Assembly: GCA_949752795.1 (NCBI GenBank)
Contig: OX457063.1
Span: forward strand, 71,571,783 to 71,635,782
From: Hyperoodon ampullatus
Taxonomy: Eukaryota > Chordata > Mammalia > Artiodactyla > Ziphiidae
Direction: 5' to 3'
Length of the DNA stretch: 64,000 bases
Shown: positions 21,942 to 33,600 of the stretch, piece after piece
How positions within the stretch are numbered: position 1 is the first letter of the stretch
Layout of the letters: each line of letters starts with the position of its first letter
Translations under genes and position numbers: made by a program
Notes under the pieces: generated by a model
The model's database searches: none
Told to the model about the DNA's origin: nothing
The model's input: the letters and a program-made list of their open reading frames with translations, nothing else

Positions 21942-24380
21942 TTTTTTTTTTAACATCTTTATTGGAATATAATTGTTTTACATTGTTGTGTTAGTTTCTG
22001 CTGTATAACAAAGTGAATCATCTATATGCATACTTATATCCCCATATCTTCTCCCTCTTGTGTCTCCCTCCCACCCTCCTTCCAGGTAGTCACAAAACAC
22101 CGAGCTGATCTCCCTATGCTATGCAGCTACTTCCTACTAGCTATCTATTTTATATTTGGTAGTGTATATGTCCATGCCACTCTCTCACTTCGTCCTAGCT
22201 TACCCTTCCCCCTCCTCATATCTTCAAGTCCATTCTCTACCTCTACGTCTTTATTCCTGTCCTGCCCCTAGGTTCTTCAGAAATATTTTTTTTTTTTTAG
22301 ATTCCATATATATGTGTTAGCATACAGTATTTCTTTTTCTCTTTCTGACTGACTTCACTCTGTATGACAGATTCTATGTCCATCCACCTCACTACAAATA
22401 ACTTAATTTTGTTACTTTTTAATGGCTGAGTAATGTTCCATTGTATATATGTGCCACATCTTCTTTATCCACTCATCTGTCAATGGACACCTAGGTTGCT
22501 TCCATGTCCTGGCTATTGTAAATAGTACTGCAATAAACACTGTGGTACATTACTCTTTTTGAGTTATGGTTTTCTCAGGGTATATGCCCAGTAGTGGGAT
22601 TGTTGGGTCATATGGTAATTCTATTTTTAGTTTTTTAAGGAACCTCCATACTGTTCTCCACAGTGGTTATATCAATTAACATTCCCACCAACAGTGCAAG
22701 AGGGTTCCCTTTTCTCCACACCCTCTCCAGCGTTTATGGTTTGTAGATTTTTTGATGATAGTCATTCTGACCGGTGTAAGGTGATACCTCATTGTAGTTT
22801 TGATTTGCATTTCTCTAATGATTAGTGACATTGAGCATCCTTTCATGGGTTTGTTTTCAATCTGTATATCTTCCTTGGGGACATGTTTATTTAGATATTC
22901 TGCCCATTTTTGCATTGGGTTGTTTGTTTTTTTGATATTGAGCTGCTTGAGCTGCTTGTATAATATGGAGATTAATCCTTTGTCAGCTGCTTTGTTTGCA
23001 AATATTTTCTCCCATTCTGAGGGTTCTCTTTTCGTTTTGTTTATGGCTTCCTTTGCTGTGCAAAACATTTAAGATTCATTAGGTCCCATTTGTTTATTTT
23101 TGTTTTTATTTCTATTTCTCTAGGAGGTTGGTCAAAAAGGATCTTGTTGTGATTTATGTCATAGAGTGTTCTGCCTATGTTTTCCTCTAAGCGTTTTATG
23201 GTGTCTGACCTTACATTTAGGTCTTTAATCCATTTTGAGTTTATTTTTCTGTATGGTGTTTGGAAGTGTCCAAATTTCATTCTTTTACAGGGAAGTGTCC
23301 AGTTTTCCTAGCACCATTTATTGAAGAGGCTATCTATTCTCCATGTATATTTTTGCCTCCTTTATCAAAGATAAGGTCACCATATGTGTGTGGGTTTATC
23401 TCTGGGCTTTCTATCCTGTTCCATTGATCTACATTTCTATTGTTGTGCCAGTATGATACTGTCTTGATTACAGTAGCTTTGTAATATAGTCTGAAGTCAG
23501 GGAGCCTGATTCTGCCAGCTCTGTTTTTCTTTCTCAAGATTGTTTTTGCTATTCGGGGTCTTTTTTGTTTCCATACAAATTGTGAAATTTTTTGTTCTAG
23601 TTCTGTGAAAAATATCATTGGTAGTTTGACAGGGAGTGCATTGAATCTGTAGATTGCTTTGGGTACTATAGTCATTTTCACACTGTTGATTCTTTCAATC
23701 CAAGAACATGGTATATTTCTCCATCTGTTTGTATCATCTTTAATTTCTTTCATCAGTCTCTTATAGTTTTCTGCATATGGTTTTTTGTCTCCCTTTCATC
23801 AGTCTCTTATAGTTTTCTGCATATGGTTTTTTGTCTCCTTAGGTAGATTTATTCCTAGGTATTTTATTCTTTATGTTACAATGGTAAATAGGAGTGTTTC
23901 CTTAATTTATCTTTCAGATTTTTCATCATTATTATATGGGAATGCAAGAGGTTTCTGTGCATTAATTTTGTATCCTGCTACTTTACCAAATTCATTGATT
24001 AGCTCTAGTAGTTTTCTCATGACATTTTAGGATTCTCTATGTATAGTAGCATCATGTCATCTGCAAACAATGACAGTTTTACTTCTTCTTTTCCTATTTG
24101 GAATGCTTTTATTTCTTTTCATCTCTGATTGCTGTGGCTAAAAGTTCCAAAACTATATTGAATTCTAGTGGTGAGATTGGGCAAACTTGTCTTGTTCCTG
24201 ATCTTAATGGAAATGCTTTCAATTTTTCACCATTGAGAACGATGTTGGCTGTGGGTTTGTCATATATGGCCTTTATTATGTTGAAGTAAGTTCCCTCTGT
24301 GCCACTTTCTGGAGAGTTTTTATTATAAATTGGTGTTGAATTTTGTCGAAGGACTTTTCTGCATCTATTGAGATTATCAT
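21942..24380 (-). mobile_element. L1-B: 5'-truncated LINE-1
   Basis: T-run 21942-21951 (A-tail), then the 3' UTR, then ORF2 C-terminus and reverse transcriptase in broken frames (pieces at 22676-23068, 23041-23280, 23334-23753). It stops near codons for the MIISIDAEK block of the RT domain. It is close to L1-A in sequence but carries its own indels, including a 46-bp tandem duplication. No target duplication is obvious. Confidence 0.93.
23748..23839. repeat. 46-bp tandem duplication inside L1-B
   Basis: Two adjacent and nearly identical 46-bp units start at 23748 and 23794, each running 'tttcatcagtctcttatagt' ... 'ggttttttgtctcc'. L1-A has only one copy at the matching place (about 10509-10553), so the duplication arose in L1-B. 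Confidence 0.95.
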
Positions 24381-24709
24381 ATATAAACCAGAAGTTTTAT
24401 ATGTTTAAAAATTAAGAAAACACTTCAAATTTTCCATGGTTCAAAGAAGAAATTGTAATGGGGATTAGATTATATTTAAGAATGCAGTTAAAGCAAAAGA
24501 GATTTTAATACCTTAAGTACATGAAAATATTAGAAGAGGAAAGTAATTAAAATTAATGAGCTAAGAATATCTCTCAAGAAGTTAGCTATTTAAAAAGAAC
24601 AAAATAAAAGCAAAGAAAATAAGGTGAATAAAATAATCGAGACAATAGCAAAAATTAATGAATCATAAAGCAAATAAAAATTAGAGATTATTAGCAAATT
24701 AAAAAAAAA

Positions 24710-25539
24710 TTTTTTTTTTTTGCTTTATAACAAATTTAATCAGTTATACATATACATATGTTCCCATATCCCTTCCCTTTTGCGTCTCCCTCTCCCCCTC
24801 CCTATCCCACCCCTCCAGACGGTCACAAAGCACCGAGCTGATCTCCCTGTGCTATGCGGCTGCTTCCCACTAGCTATCTACCTTACGTTTGGTAGTGTAT
24901 ATATGTCCATGCCGCTCTTTCACTTTGTCACAGCTTACCCTTCCCCCTCCCCATATCCTCAAGTCCATTCTCTAGTAGGTCTGTGTCTTTATTCCTGTCT
25001 TACCCCTAGGTTCTTCATGACATATATTTTTTCTTAAATTCCATATATATGTGTCAGCATACAGTATTTGTCTTTCTCTTTCTGACTTACTTCACTCTGT
25101 ATGACAGACTCTAGGTCCATCCACCTCATTACAAATAGCTCAATTTCATTTCTTTTTATGGCTGAGTAATATTCCATTGTATATATGTGCCACATCTTCT
25201 TTACCCATTCATCCGATGATGGACACTTAGGTTGTTTCCATCTCTGGGCTATTGTAAATAGGGCTGCAATGAACATTTTGGTACATGTCTCTTTTTGAAT
25301 TATGGTTTTCTCAGGGTATATGCCCAGTAGTGGGATTGCTGGGTCATATGGTAGTTCTATTTGTAGTTTTTTAAGGAACCTCCATACCGTTCTCCATAGT
25401 GGCTGTACCAATTCACATTCCCACCAGCAGTGCAAGAGTGTTCCCTTTTCTCCACACCCTCTCCAGCATTTATTGTTTGTAGATTTTTTGATGATGGCCA
25501 TTCTGACTGGTGTGAGATGATATCTCATTGTAGTTTTGA
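24710..25539 (-). mobile_element. L1-C: short LINE-1 nested in the old L1
   Basis: A 5'-truncated L1 (3' UTR and end of ORF2, down to 'tctcattgtagtttt'). The target duplication agcaaattaaaaaa is perfect over 14 bp (24693-24706 and 25540-25553). A T-run (24710-24721) directly abuts 'gctttataac', so the last 50 or so bases of the usual 3' UTR, including its AATAAA, are missing compared with L1-A. Confidence 0.95.
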
Positions 25540-25822
25540 AGCAAATTAAAAAATTTGACAACCTCTCACAAAATTGATCAAGAAGGAAAAGTTGGTACCA
25601 AAACAATATCAGGAATAAAGAGGTGAGTATCACTACAGATGCTGCAGTTAATAAAAAGATAAAAAAAGGAAATTATGAACCATTATTCTGATGCCTTTGA
25701 AGATTTAGAGGAAATGGAAATTTTTTCTAGAAAATATTTCAGTTGCCAAAATTGACATAGAAATATACAGAAATTATAAATCTATAATCATTATAGAAAA
25801 TGAATCAGTAAATTAAAGTCTT

Positions 25823-26070
25823 TTTAATATTTATTTGAGTGGGCTGTGCTGGGTGTTAGTTTGGCACAAGGGATCTTCGTTGCAGCACATGGGATCTTTA
25901 GTTGCGTTATGCAGACTTCTTAGTTTTGGCATGTGGACTCTTAGTTGTGGCATGCAGACTCTTAGTTGTGGCATGTGAACTCATAGTTGCGGCATGCATG
26001 TGAGATCTAGTTCCCAGGCCCCCTGTATTGGGAGTGCAGAGTCTTACCAATTGGACCACCAGGGAAGTCC
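25823..26070 (-). mobile_element. tRNA-derived SINE with internal 21-bp repeats
   Basis: The reverse complement starts gggacttccctggtggtcca. The flanking duplication cagtaaattaaagtctt is perfect over 17 bp (25806-25822 and 26071-26087). The body has four tandem units of about 21 bp (25914-25998), each like gactcttagttgtggcatgc. This differs from the GC-rich CHR body and marks another, older-looking SINE subtype. Confidence 0.93.
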
Positions 26071-26260
26071 CAGTAAATTAAAGTCTTAAGACAAAGAAAA
26101 CTCCATGGATGGATGATTTCTCTAATAAACTCTATCAAACTGTCTTGAAATAATTTATTTAAATGTTAAGCAATTTCAGAGAATACAGAATGAGACACTG
26201 CAGATTGCTTTAGTGATCAGCATAATCTTAATACTACATCTCAAACAACACTTTTAACTT

Positions 26261-27536
26261 TGCCACTATTTTAATAAAAGAAATTTCCCCTATCTTTCCC
26301 CAGAAGTGATATCCTTGTGATTAGGAGGGGACAGGCAAAAATCTTGCATTTTGTTTTAATAGACCCTTCCATTGATCCAAGCTACAATCTTTACGGTGTT
26401 TATTGCACAGATTGGATTTATAAGTGTATTTCAGCTTTGGACACCATAAAAGGAAGATGGGGGCTATCAAATTGTGGTCCCTTCAAGCTGATGCTGTCCT
26501 TTAAGTTTACTGTCTCTCTGTATCTTTAACTATGGCCTTCTGATAAACAAATACACTATTCAATGGTAAAGAGTTATTGCTTGCCAAAGACCAAATACTT
26601 TATGTAACACATATCTTTTTTAGTAGGACATTTTCTGTCAACACCAAGATCTTAAGGCAAAGCAATCACAATAATTAAAAAAAAACACACAAGTATATGT
26701 GGGTAGGCCTCTTGTTGTTCTAAAAGCACAGTATATAGATAGATAGGTAGGTAGATAGGGTTTATAGATAACTACCATTTATATGTAATATACCAAGTTG
26801 GAAAGGTGATACCTGGAAGATAAGACATCTAAGAACTGCCCCCTTAAAAAATATGCACAGAAGATAAAAGAAAGGGGGCTATAAATAATACTACCCATAA
26901 TGGACAATTCTCTCTCTATTTTGATAACTCAGTTTAGTATGCATCAATTTTTTCCAGTATATTTCATTGGACCTTTATCTGATTTTTCAAAGCCAAAGTC
27001 TAAATCACCAAATAGATAACAATACATCTCTTGAGAAGATGCATCACTCTGAATGTACTAATGGGTATTCTAAAGAAGTCAGTCCAATGTCATACAGAAA
27101 TACAAATGTATTTTATGTGGTATTTCCCAGATATACATATTATAAGCAGATCTTTCTTGGTAACTTCCAATAATTGTAATTTCTTTTTCTATGTCCTTCT
27201 AAATTATTACCTTAGAGATATATGATAGGAAGAAAAGGATACATAAAACTGATGTTCAATGAAAGAGTAGCTCTAGCAGTTAAAATTCTTTATAGACATA
27301 TTAATTCAAATTCCTTTCCATGGTAACACAGTTCTCAGTGAACTGACTGTGGCCTATCTCCAAATTTTCAGTTTCTCCTTCCACTTCCGAATCCAACTTG
27401 CCAGGCCACCAAAATATATTTATTGAAATAAGCCTCAAGCGAGTATTAGTAAACATAGACAGAAAACAAAGTTTTAATAGGTACAGAATTTTTGGAGAGC
27501 AAAGTCATATACAGGTATTAACCTCTAAAAAGTACA
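26261..27536. other. Unique intergenic DNA with a short GATA-type microsatellite
   Basis: No gene recognised. A short (ATAG/GTAG)n stretch lies near 26732-26770. The 26300-26540 part is less AT-rich and has no repeat similarity that I recognise. Confidence 0.5.
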
Positions 27537-27605
27537 GACATGCGTGATTCATTTAAGACATGCATGATTCATTTAAGACAGGCATGATTCATTTAAGTCA
27601 TGCAT
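27537..27605. repeat. 20-bp tandem repeat, 3.4 copies
   Basis: Units of gacatgcatgattcatttaa start at 27537, 27557 and 27577, with a partial unit at 27597. There is at most one or two changes per unit. No spacers are present. Confidence 0.95.
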
Positions 27606-27869
27606 AGTCATTATTATACTACAATCACTACCTCATGATATCACACAAAACACTTTGTGTTTCTGCACTGAATTCAATGATAATGGTTTGGGGTTCACAT
27701 GAAATTTGGTTTTTAACCCTTTTGGTTTAAGTGCATTTTACATGAAATTCACTCATTCTGTACATTCAAGAAATGACTTTTAGTAAATCCACAAAGTTGT
27801 GCAAGAGTCACTTAATCCAACTTTAGAATCTTTCCATTATCCTCAAAGATCTCCCCTTTACAGTCACTA

Positions 27870-28610
27870 TTTTTTCCAAACCCCGCCTGCAGGCGATCAC
27901 TAATCTCCTTTCTGTCTCTTACAGATTTGCCTCTTTCTGAACATTTCATATATATAGAATCATAAAAAATATAGTCTTTTGTGTCTGAATTCACCCACTT
28001 AGCATAATATTTTAGAGGGTCATCCATGTTGTTGCATGGTACATCAGTAATTTCTTCTTTTCTATTGCTGATTAATAATATTCCATTGTACAGCTATATC
28101 ATCTTGTGTTTTTACTATTGTGTTTTAATTATTTTCCCTCTTGTTTTTCATTTTCTTAATGGTGTCCTTAGAAATAAAGTTTTTAATTTTTATGAAGTCC
28201 AATTTATCGTATTTTTTATGGATCATGCTTTTAGCATCACATCTTAGAAATCTTTGACTAATCAAAGTCAAGAACATTTTCTTCTGTTTTCTTATGAAAT
28301 ATTTATAGTTTTAGCTCTTGCATTTAAATGTGTCACGCATTTTAAGCTAATGTTTGTGTGTGGTGTGAGATACATATAAATATCTGCACGTGTATATCTT
28401 ATTGTCCCAGGACGTTTTGTTGAAAAGTTCATCTTTTCCCTTCCAAATGCTTTGACACCTTTGTGAAAAATCAATGTACCACAAATGTAAGGGTTTACTT
28501 TTGTATTATCAAACCCGTTCTATTGATCTACTTCTCTATTCTTATGATATGACCAGACTGTCTAGATTATTGTAACTTTAAAATTAGCAAGTTTTCAAAG
28601 TGAATGAATA
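27870..28610 (-). mobile_element. Ancient L1 ORF2 C-terminus/3' part
   Basis: It shows the reverse-complement order of L1 ORF2: 'ttagcataatattttagagg', 'ttaataatattccattgta', 'ctttgactaatcaaagtcaa', 'attattgtaactttaaaatt'. It is much more diverged than L1-A to L1-F and has no usable frame. Confidence 0.75.
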
Positions 28611-28636
28611 ATTTAACACAGGTATACAGGGTTATG

Positions 28637-28690
28637 TATCTGTGTTCATGTGATGAATTTACTAACTAAATCATCACATGAACACAGATA
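28637..28690. repeat. Perfect 20-bp inverted repeat with 14-nt loop
   Basis: The left arm tatctgtgttcatgtgatga (28637-28656) and right arm tcatcacatgaacacagata (28671-28690) are exact reverse complements separated by 14 nt. Either strand could fold into a strong hairpin. It sits at the edge of the ancient L1 relic and is not part of any terminal-repeat element I can see. Confidence 0.97.
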
Positions 28691-28699
28691 ATCTTTCTA

Positions 28700-30167
28700 C
28701 TATTGGAAGAAATGCAAATTAAAATAATTTTAAAATTGAAATAAATTCTTATTAAACTATAACAATGAATTAATGAGTTATAAAACCAAAAATCAACTTA
28801 GACTGTACATTTTTATGTTTGAGTCTACACCCTGGAAATATATACGAAGGAAAAAAAGCTTTTTTAAAATTCTTTTAGCAAGGAACACAATACAGTGTAC
28901 TGCATGAAAGTAAAAAAACAAACAAGCAAAAAGACTGTCCCAAGCAACCAAAAAAATGAGGATAAACCATATGGAATACCACAATGTCAATAAACTGAGA
29001 AAAATGTGTACTCTGTCAGACATGAAAATACAGTATAAGAAATATATTAAGTTGCATAACCAGAACTGAAAATAAAACAGAAATAGTGATTAGAGCATTT
29101 TACTATATTGCTTTGGATAAATGACAAAGGTCAGATGTAAATTTGGTGTGATTAAATAGCTTTATTAACCTCATGTTTGTTTGCCTTGTAAATTTACTTA
29201 ACTTTCATTGGATGTACATCTTCTGTATAATTGCCCAGGGTCATTTATTACATACAAACACATATTGTTCACTACACCTATTCTACATTACTTCCTGTCC
29301 TCATATCTCTTATTATCTCCAGACTATTATTGTTGACTCCATCTTTGAAATGAAAGATGTTACCATAGGTTAGGGTATCAGCACTACAGAGCATCTATTA
29401 GCAAGAAACCCAAGGGATAAATAGCAAATGATTAGTGTGTCTCATCTGTCCTCTGAGGCAAAGATAGCACTATTAGTGTTTTTTCCTACTGTGAAAAGAA
29501 AGCTAAAGACCAAGCTGAGATTTAGAACAAGAGATTCTGGTAAAGATCTCTGTTGCAGTGCAGTTTACTTTCCTGCATCCCAACACACAGAACACTGACA
29601 TGCTCTGTGCAAAAATTTGATATCAGGAGATTGCAGAAATAGGCACTGAGATATAAAATCAGACAGTTTTTTCCTAACCATGGTGAATTTCTGTATTATT
29701 CTCCTAATATTGAATTACTGCTGTGAAAGGGGGAACAGAAACATTTTTTCCTGCTCATGAGATGGCCATTATTTAAACAGTTTCATACAAACACATGTGT
29801 TAATTGTGATTTGACACTGGCAAATTTGATATGTTTTTTAAAAAAATCTTCCTTTTCCCCTCCTATAATCATCCTATGGACTGACATGTTAGCATAGTCT
29901 TTTCCATTGTTCTAACAGCCAAAAGTAACCTGTATTCCTTTTCCATTTAGGTCATGGAGGTTAATTGGCACTGTGCCTACTGACTTATTAATAATGGCTA
30001 GCATGCAGAGGACTTTTTTTATTAAACCATTCTGCATTCAATTTATGATGCCTGTGACTCATTATGACGTTGTAATAATGCTGTAACTGTAAGAAGAGTA
30101 TTTATGATTTTTGATTAGCAAAAGAAAGATTAGCTTCACCTTGTAATGTCAATAAAAAAGAAGAGAA
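28700..30167. other. Intergenic DNA with an enhancer-like stretch
   Basis: No gene seen. The part at about 29860-30100 is unique and has several recognisable motif words: TTAATTGG, a perfect AP-1 word TGACTCA (30055-30061) and a CRE half-site TGACGTTG (30065-30072). Motif words alone do not prove function. Confidence 0.35.
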
Positions 30168-30383
30168 GGGTTTCCCTGGTGGCACAGTGGTTGGGGGTCC
30201 GCCTGCCGGTGCAGGGGACACGGGTTCGTGCCCCGGTCCGGGAAGATCCCACATGCCGCGGAGCGGCTGGGCCCGTGAGCCATGGCTGCTGAGCCTGCGC
30301 GTCCGGAGCCTGTGCTCTGCAACGGGAGAGGCCACAACAGTGAGAGGTCCGTGTACCGCAAAAAAAAAAAAAAAAAAAAAAAA
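30168..30383 (+). mobile_element. CHR-type SINE, short form, + strand
   Basis: Starts gggtttccctggtggcacag, with B box 'gggttcgtgcccc', the GC-rich body and a pure A-tail of about 24 nt (30360-30383). The pure tail and the good match to the other CHR copies suggest a fairly recent insertion. I do not see a convincing target duplication. Confidence 0.95.
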
Positions 30384-32474
30384 GCATGATGAGTCTTCCA
30401 AATATATAATTCACAACATAGTTGTAAACACTTTGGTCTGTAAATCAATGCTTCTGTCCAAGAGAAAACATAATTGCCTTCAACTACTAAATTTAGCAGT
30501 TACCAACAGTTTTAATTTTTGGTTGTTAGACCACAAAGTATGGTGAGATCCTTTAAGACACAATTCTGTAGTTATCTTAATGATTTGCATGTTGGCTTTT
30601 ATGAACTAGTTTTAAGTTTTTAAAAGGTCTGGTTTTACTGATTGCTCTTGCTGATTACTTGGGAATGAATTCATTGCTTTTGGAAAAGCGTCATTCAATA
30701 GATTTTCACTTTTCTGCTCATTTATAAATTTTAATGTCGAATATAAAAGTCACTAAAATGATTTAATTATAGCTATATGAGATTATACAGAGGTATTCCC
30801 TGGATATATCTGAATGAGAAGATGACTGTTCTCCCTTCTTCTGCATATGTATACGAGTATATGGTTCTATTATATTTATGTTTCCATTCCATTCCAACGA
30901 ATAATACCGGAAGACATTCATTAACAAGTAGGGTGAAAATAAGGGCTCAAATATAGGGTGAAGAAGAAGAATAAAGAGGAATAAAACAAAACTGAAGAAA
31001 AAAGAAAAATACTGTCTGAAAATAAAAATAATTTGGTATGTGGTTACATTATTTTATTCAAGTAAATTAAATATACGTGATAATTATATAAAAATATAAT
31101 AATTATATTTTTTATTTAAAATGCTAAGATCAATCAATTAAAAAACAAATTAAACTGATTTTAAAGCCTTGGTGAGAGACAATTTCTTTGTAAATAATGA
31201 GAGCCAGCGGAATTCTTCTTTGCAAACCTTAGTGACACACATGGATTTGTACTATGCATACATTTGACAATTAATAAAGAATGCATATTCTTAATTATTT
31301 GGGTAAAAAATTTATTTTAACTATTGCCACAAGAGAATCCATGAAGAAGGAATTTTTAAAAATTTGCTTATTGTTTCTAATTTGGGAAGGGTACTTTGAT
31401 TTTCTGCCCTGGGAGGGGAAGTCTAGGCCTTTGATGCCTTGTTCTGTACAAAAAAAAGTAATAACCATACTGTTATTCATAAAACACTAATAAGGAATTT
31501 GGAATTTGCTGTAAGCAGGGAGAAACTGGAGTGTGGGAAGGGAAATAGTCAGGCAACAAGACACATAAGGCTGGGTTTCTGGGGAAGGGTGGCCAGAGAA
31601 AAATGCCCACTTATGATGAGACCAAAGAACTTTTAAGGATAACAGGACATGCAAGCTTTTCTGACATATAAAAGTTTTTCACCACTCAAAATCTTCACTA
31701 AAATTTCCCATGCATTAAAATCTTTGGATGCAACAGTTGGGGAAAAAATGAGCAAAAGTGATTTAGTTGCCTGTCTAGGTTAGTGTTGTAAAGCAGAAAA
31801 CAAGTGCTCATGGAGAGAGGGGTTCAAGTCAGGATTAGTTTATCAGAGGTCACAACTTGTAGTTCAAAATTGCCATGAAAATATAAACTGTCAAAATTTT
31901 ACTTACGATTTAAGGACAACTTTCCACTTCCCACAGTTGTTTCTGAATAACACTGGAAGTCAAAATCAACTCAAAGACTCAAGCAGATAATTTGGGGTTT
32001 GTATATTGTTTTGCATGTTATTTTGTGAATAACCTTCCCTGTATGTTAACAATGCCACAGGTGTATCCAAGTGCATTAAAGTTTTAGAAGCCCAGTCCTA
32101 TAGCACTACAGGCCAGATCCATGCTGTGCTCTATGCAGAAGTGAGATAAATGTTAATCCCACATGATTTCTCATCTGGAGATCTGAGAGCTCTTTATGCC
32201 TTGTGCCTGGTGTAAAAACAGTTTTTTTTATTTTCAGCCTAGAGTTTGTCTCTCCTTAAGCCCTCAGGCACAGGTTCTTTGCCCCTGCCAGGGAATTATT
32301 ATCCAAGACAGCACTATGCTATCTTCAGCACAGAAATCTTTTCTCTAATTCTTTTTTTAGGTTAAAAAAAAATCTGTCTTGCAAATAACTCCTAGTGGAC
32401 TCACCAAATGTTCATCAGACAGGCCTAGAAACAAGCTGACTCAAAATCTTGTGACACTACATCCAATTATAAAG
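30384..32474. other. Unique AT-rich intergenic DNA
   Basis: No gene recognised. The 30950-31140 part is very A- and T-rich. Short open frames at 31281-31636 look random. Confidence 0.5.
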
Positions 32475-32690
32475 TGATATAGTGACGTGGTTGGGATAGA
32501 TCTCTAAAGCTACATTGCTTGGATTTGAATCCTTGCTTCTTCATTTACCTTCTGTAAGATCTCGGGCAAACTACAAAATATTCCCTCAAGTCCCCATCTA
32601 TAAAATGGAGCTAATTATAGCACTTATAGATTAATTGAGTTAACCTATGTGAATGTAAATATTTTAGAAACTTTCCCAGAATAGAAAGCA
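32475..32690 (+). repeat. MIR element
   Basis: The MIR order is clear: 'tacattgcttggatttgaat', 'gtaagatctcgggcaaacta', 'ctataaaatggagctaatta', 'ttaattgagttaacctatg'. Confidence 0.8.
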
Positions 32691-32934
32691 TTAGACAATA
32701 TTAAATATTATAAATATTATATATTAGAAAATGTTGAATGATAAATATTAGATAATATTGTTTCTATAGTACAGCAATATGATTTAGTCACTAACAGTGA
32801 CCATGTTTCTCTTTTTCTACTTTAACTTTTCCCTTGGATCCCTGGGTCTTGAAAAATATCATATGGGTTGATTAGGCAATGAGCTAGCCATTAGTACAGC
32901 AGTTAGGATGTGAGTGGTAGTCCAGGGCCTTCAC

Positions 32935-33600
32935 GCACTCATATACTCAACAAATATTTATTGAGCTCCTAATACGTACTATGACTATACTAGTGTGTAG
33001 GAACACAGTGATGACAATAATTAATCCCCGTCCTCAAAAAAGTATGCAGTTTATTAGATAGGTATGCAAATTAAAAATTATAAAGACACTAATAATAATG
33101 AGAATAATGTATGAGAAGAGGTGGGAAAATAATCGAAGAAGATATTAGGTTGATTTGTAAGAGCAACATAGAGTGTCACAGAACAGGCAACAGTAACCTA
33201 AGACTTGAAAGAAGAGTAAGATTTTTTCCATAAGTAAGTCAGGTTGAGTCTTTCTGAGAAAAGAACAGCAAATGCAAAGGTGATGCTGCAAATGGGAATT
33301 GTGCTTTGGAGACCGCAAAGAATTATAAATTCCTGTAGCATAAAGCTTGGGGGTGGTAGTGGTGGGCAAGGGGGCCAAATGACAAAGGCCCTGCATGCCA
33401 TGTAGCAAACATGAACATTTCTCTTTCAGGTGAAGAGAGCCATTGAAGAATTTTGAACAAGGGCATGAAAATGATGTGATTTACATGATGTCTCCCTGAC
33501 AGACGTGATGACAGAAGGACTCAGGTACCAGGAACCAGTGAGGCAGCTATTGGGTGTTCAGGCAAAGTATGATGATGAGTTCCTTGGTTAGAGGGAAGCT
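32935..33600 (+). repeat. Ancient interspersed repeat, family unassigned
   Basis: It opens 'tcaacaaatatttattgagc', continues 'aacacagtgatgacaataat', and later has 'acaaaggccctgcatgccat', 'agagagccattgaagaattt' and 'gggcatgaaaatgatgtga'. Same repeat order as near 4.7 and 19.1 kb. The long extent suggests one nearly complete but decayed copy. Confidence 0.55.

Larger units (their letters stand above)
24381..26260 (+). mobile_element. Old L1 ORF2 fragment, + strand, interrupted twice
   Basis: Diverged L1 ORF2 linker and early RT sequence in forward orientation: 'agaacaaaataaaagcaaag', 'caaaattgatcaagaaggaa', 'ataaaaagataaaaaaggaa', then 'ggatgatttctctaataaac' (the PGPDGF...YQTF block). It is split by L1-C (24710-25539) and a SINE (25823-26070). 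The remaining pieces join smoothly across each target duplication. Confidence 0.8.

Noticed and set aside
27537..27605. CRISPR array
   Set aside because: The units are directly adjacent without spacers, and this is animal nuclear DNA.
30168..30260. SINE heads as tRNA genes
   Set aside because: The A and B boxes are there, but no cloverleaf with acceptor pairing can be drawn. The same holds for the heads at 59120 and 61527.
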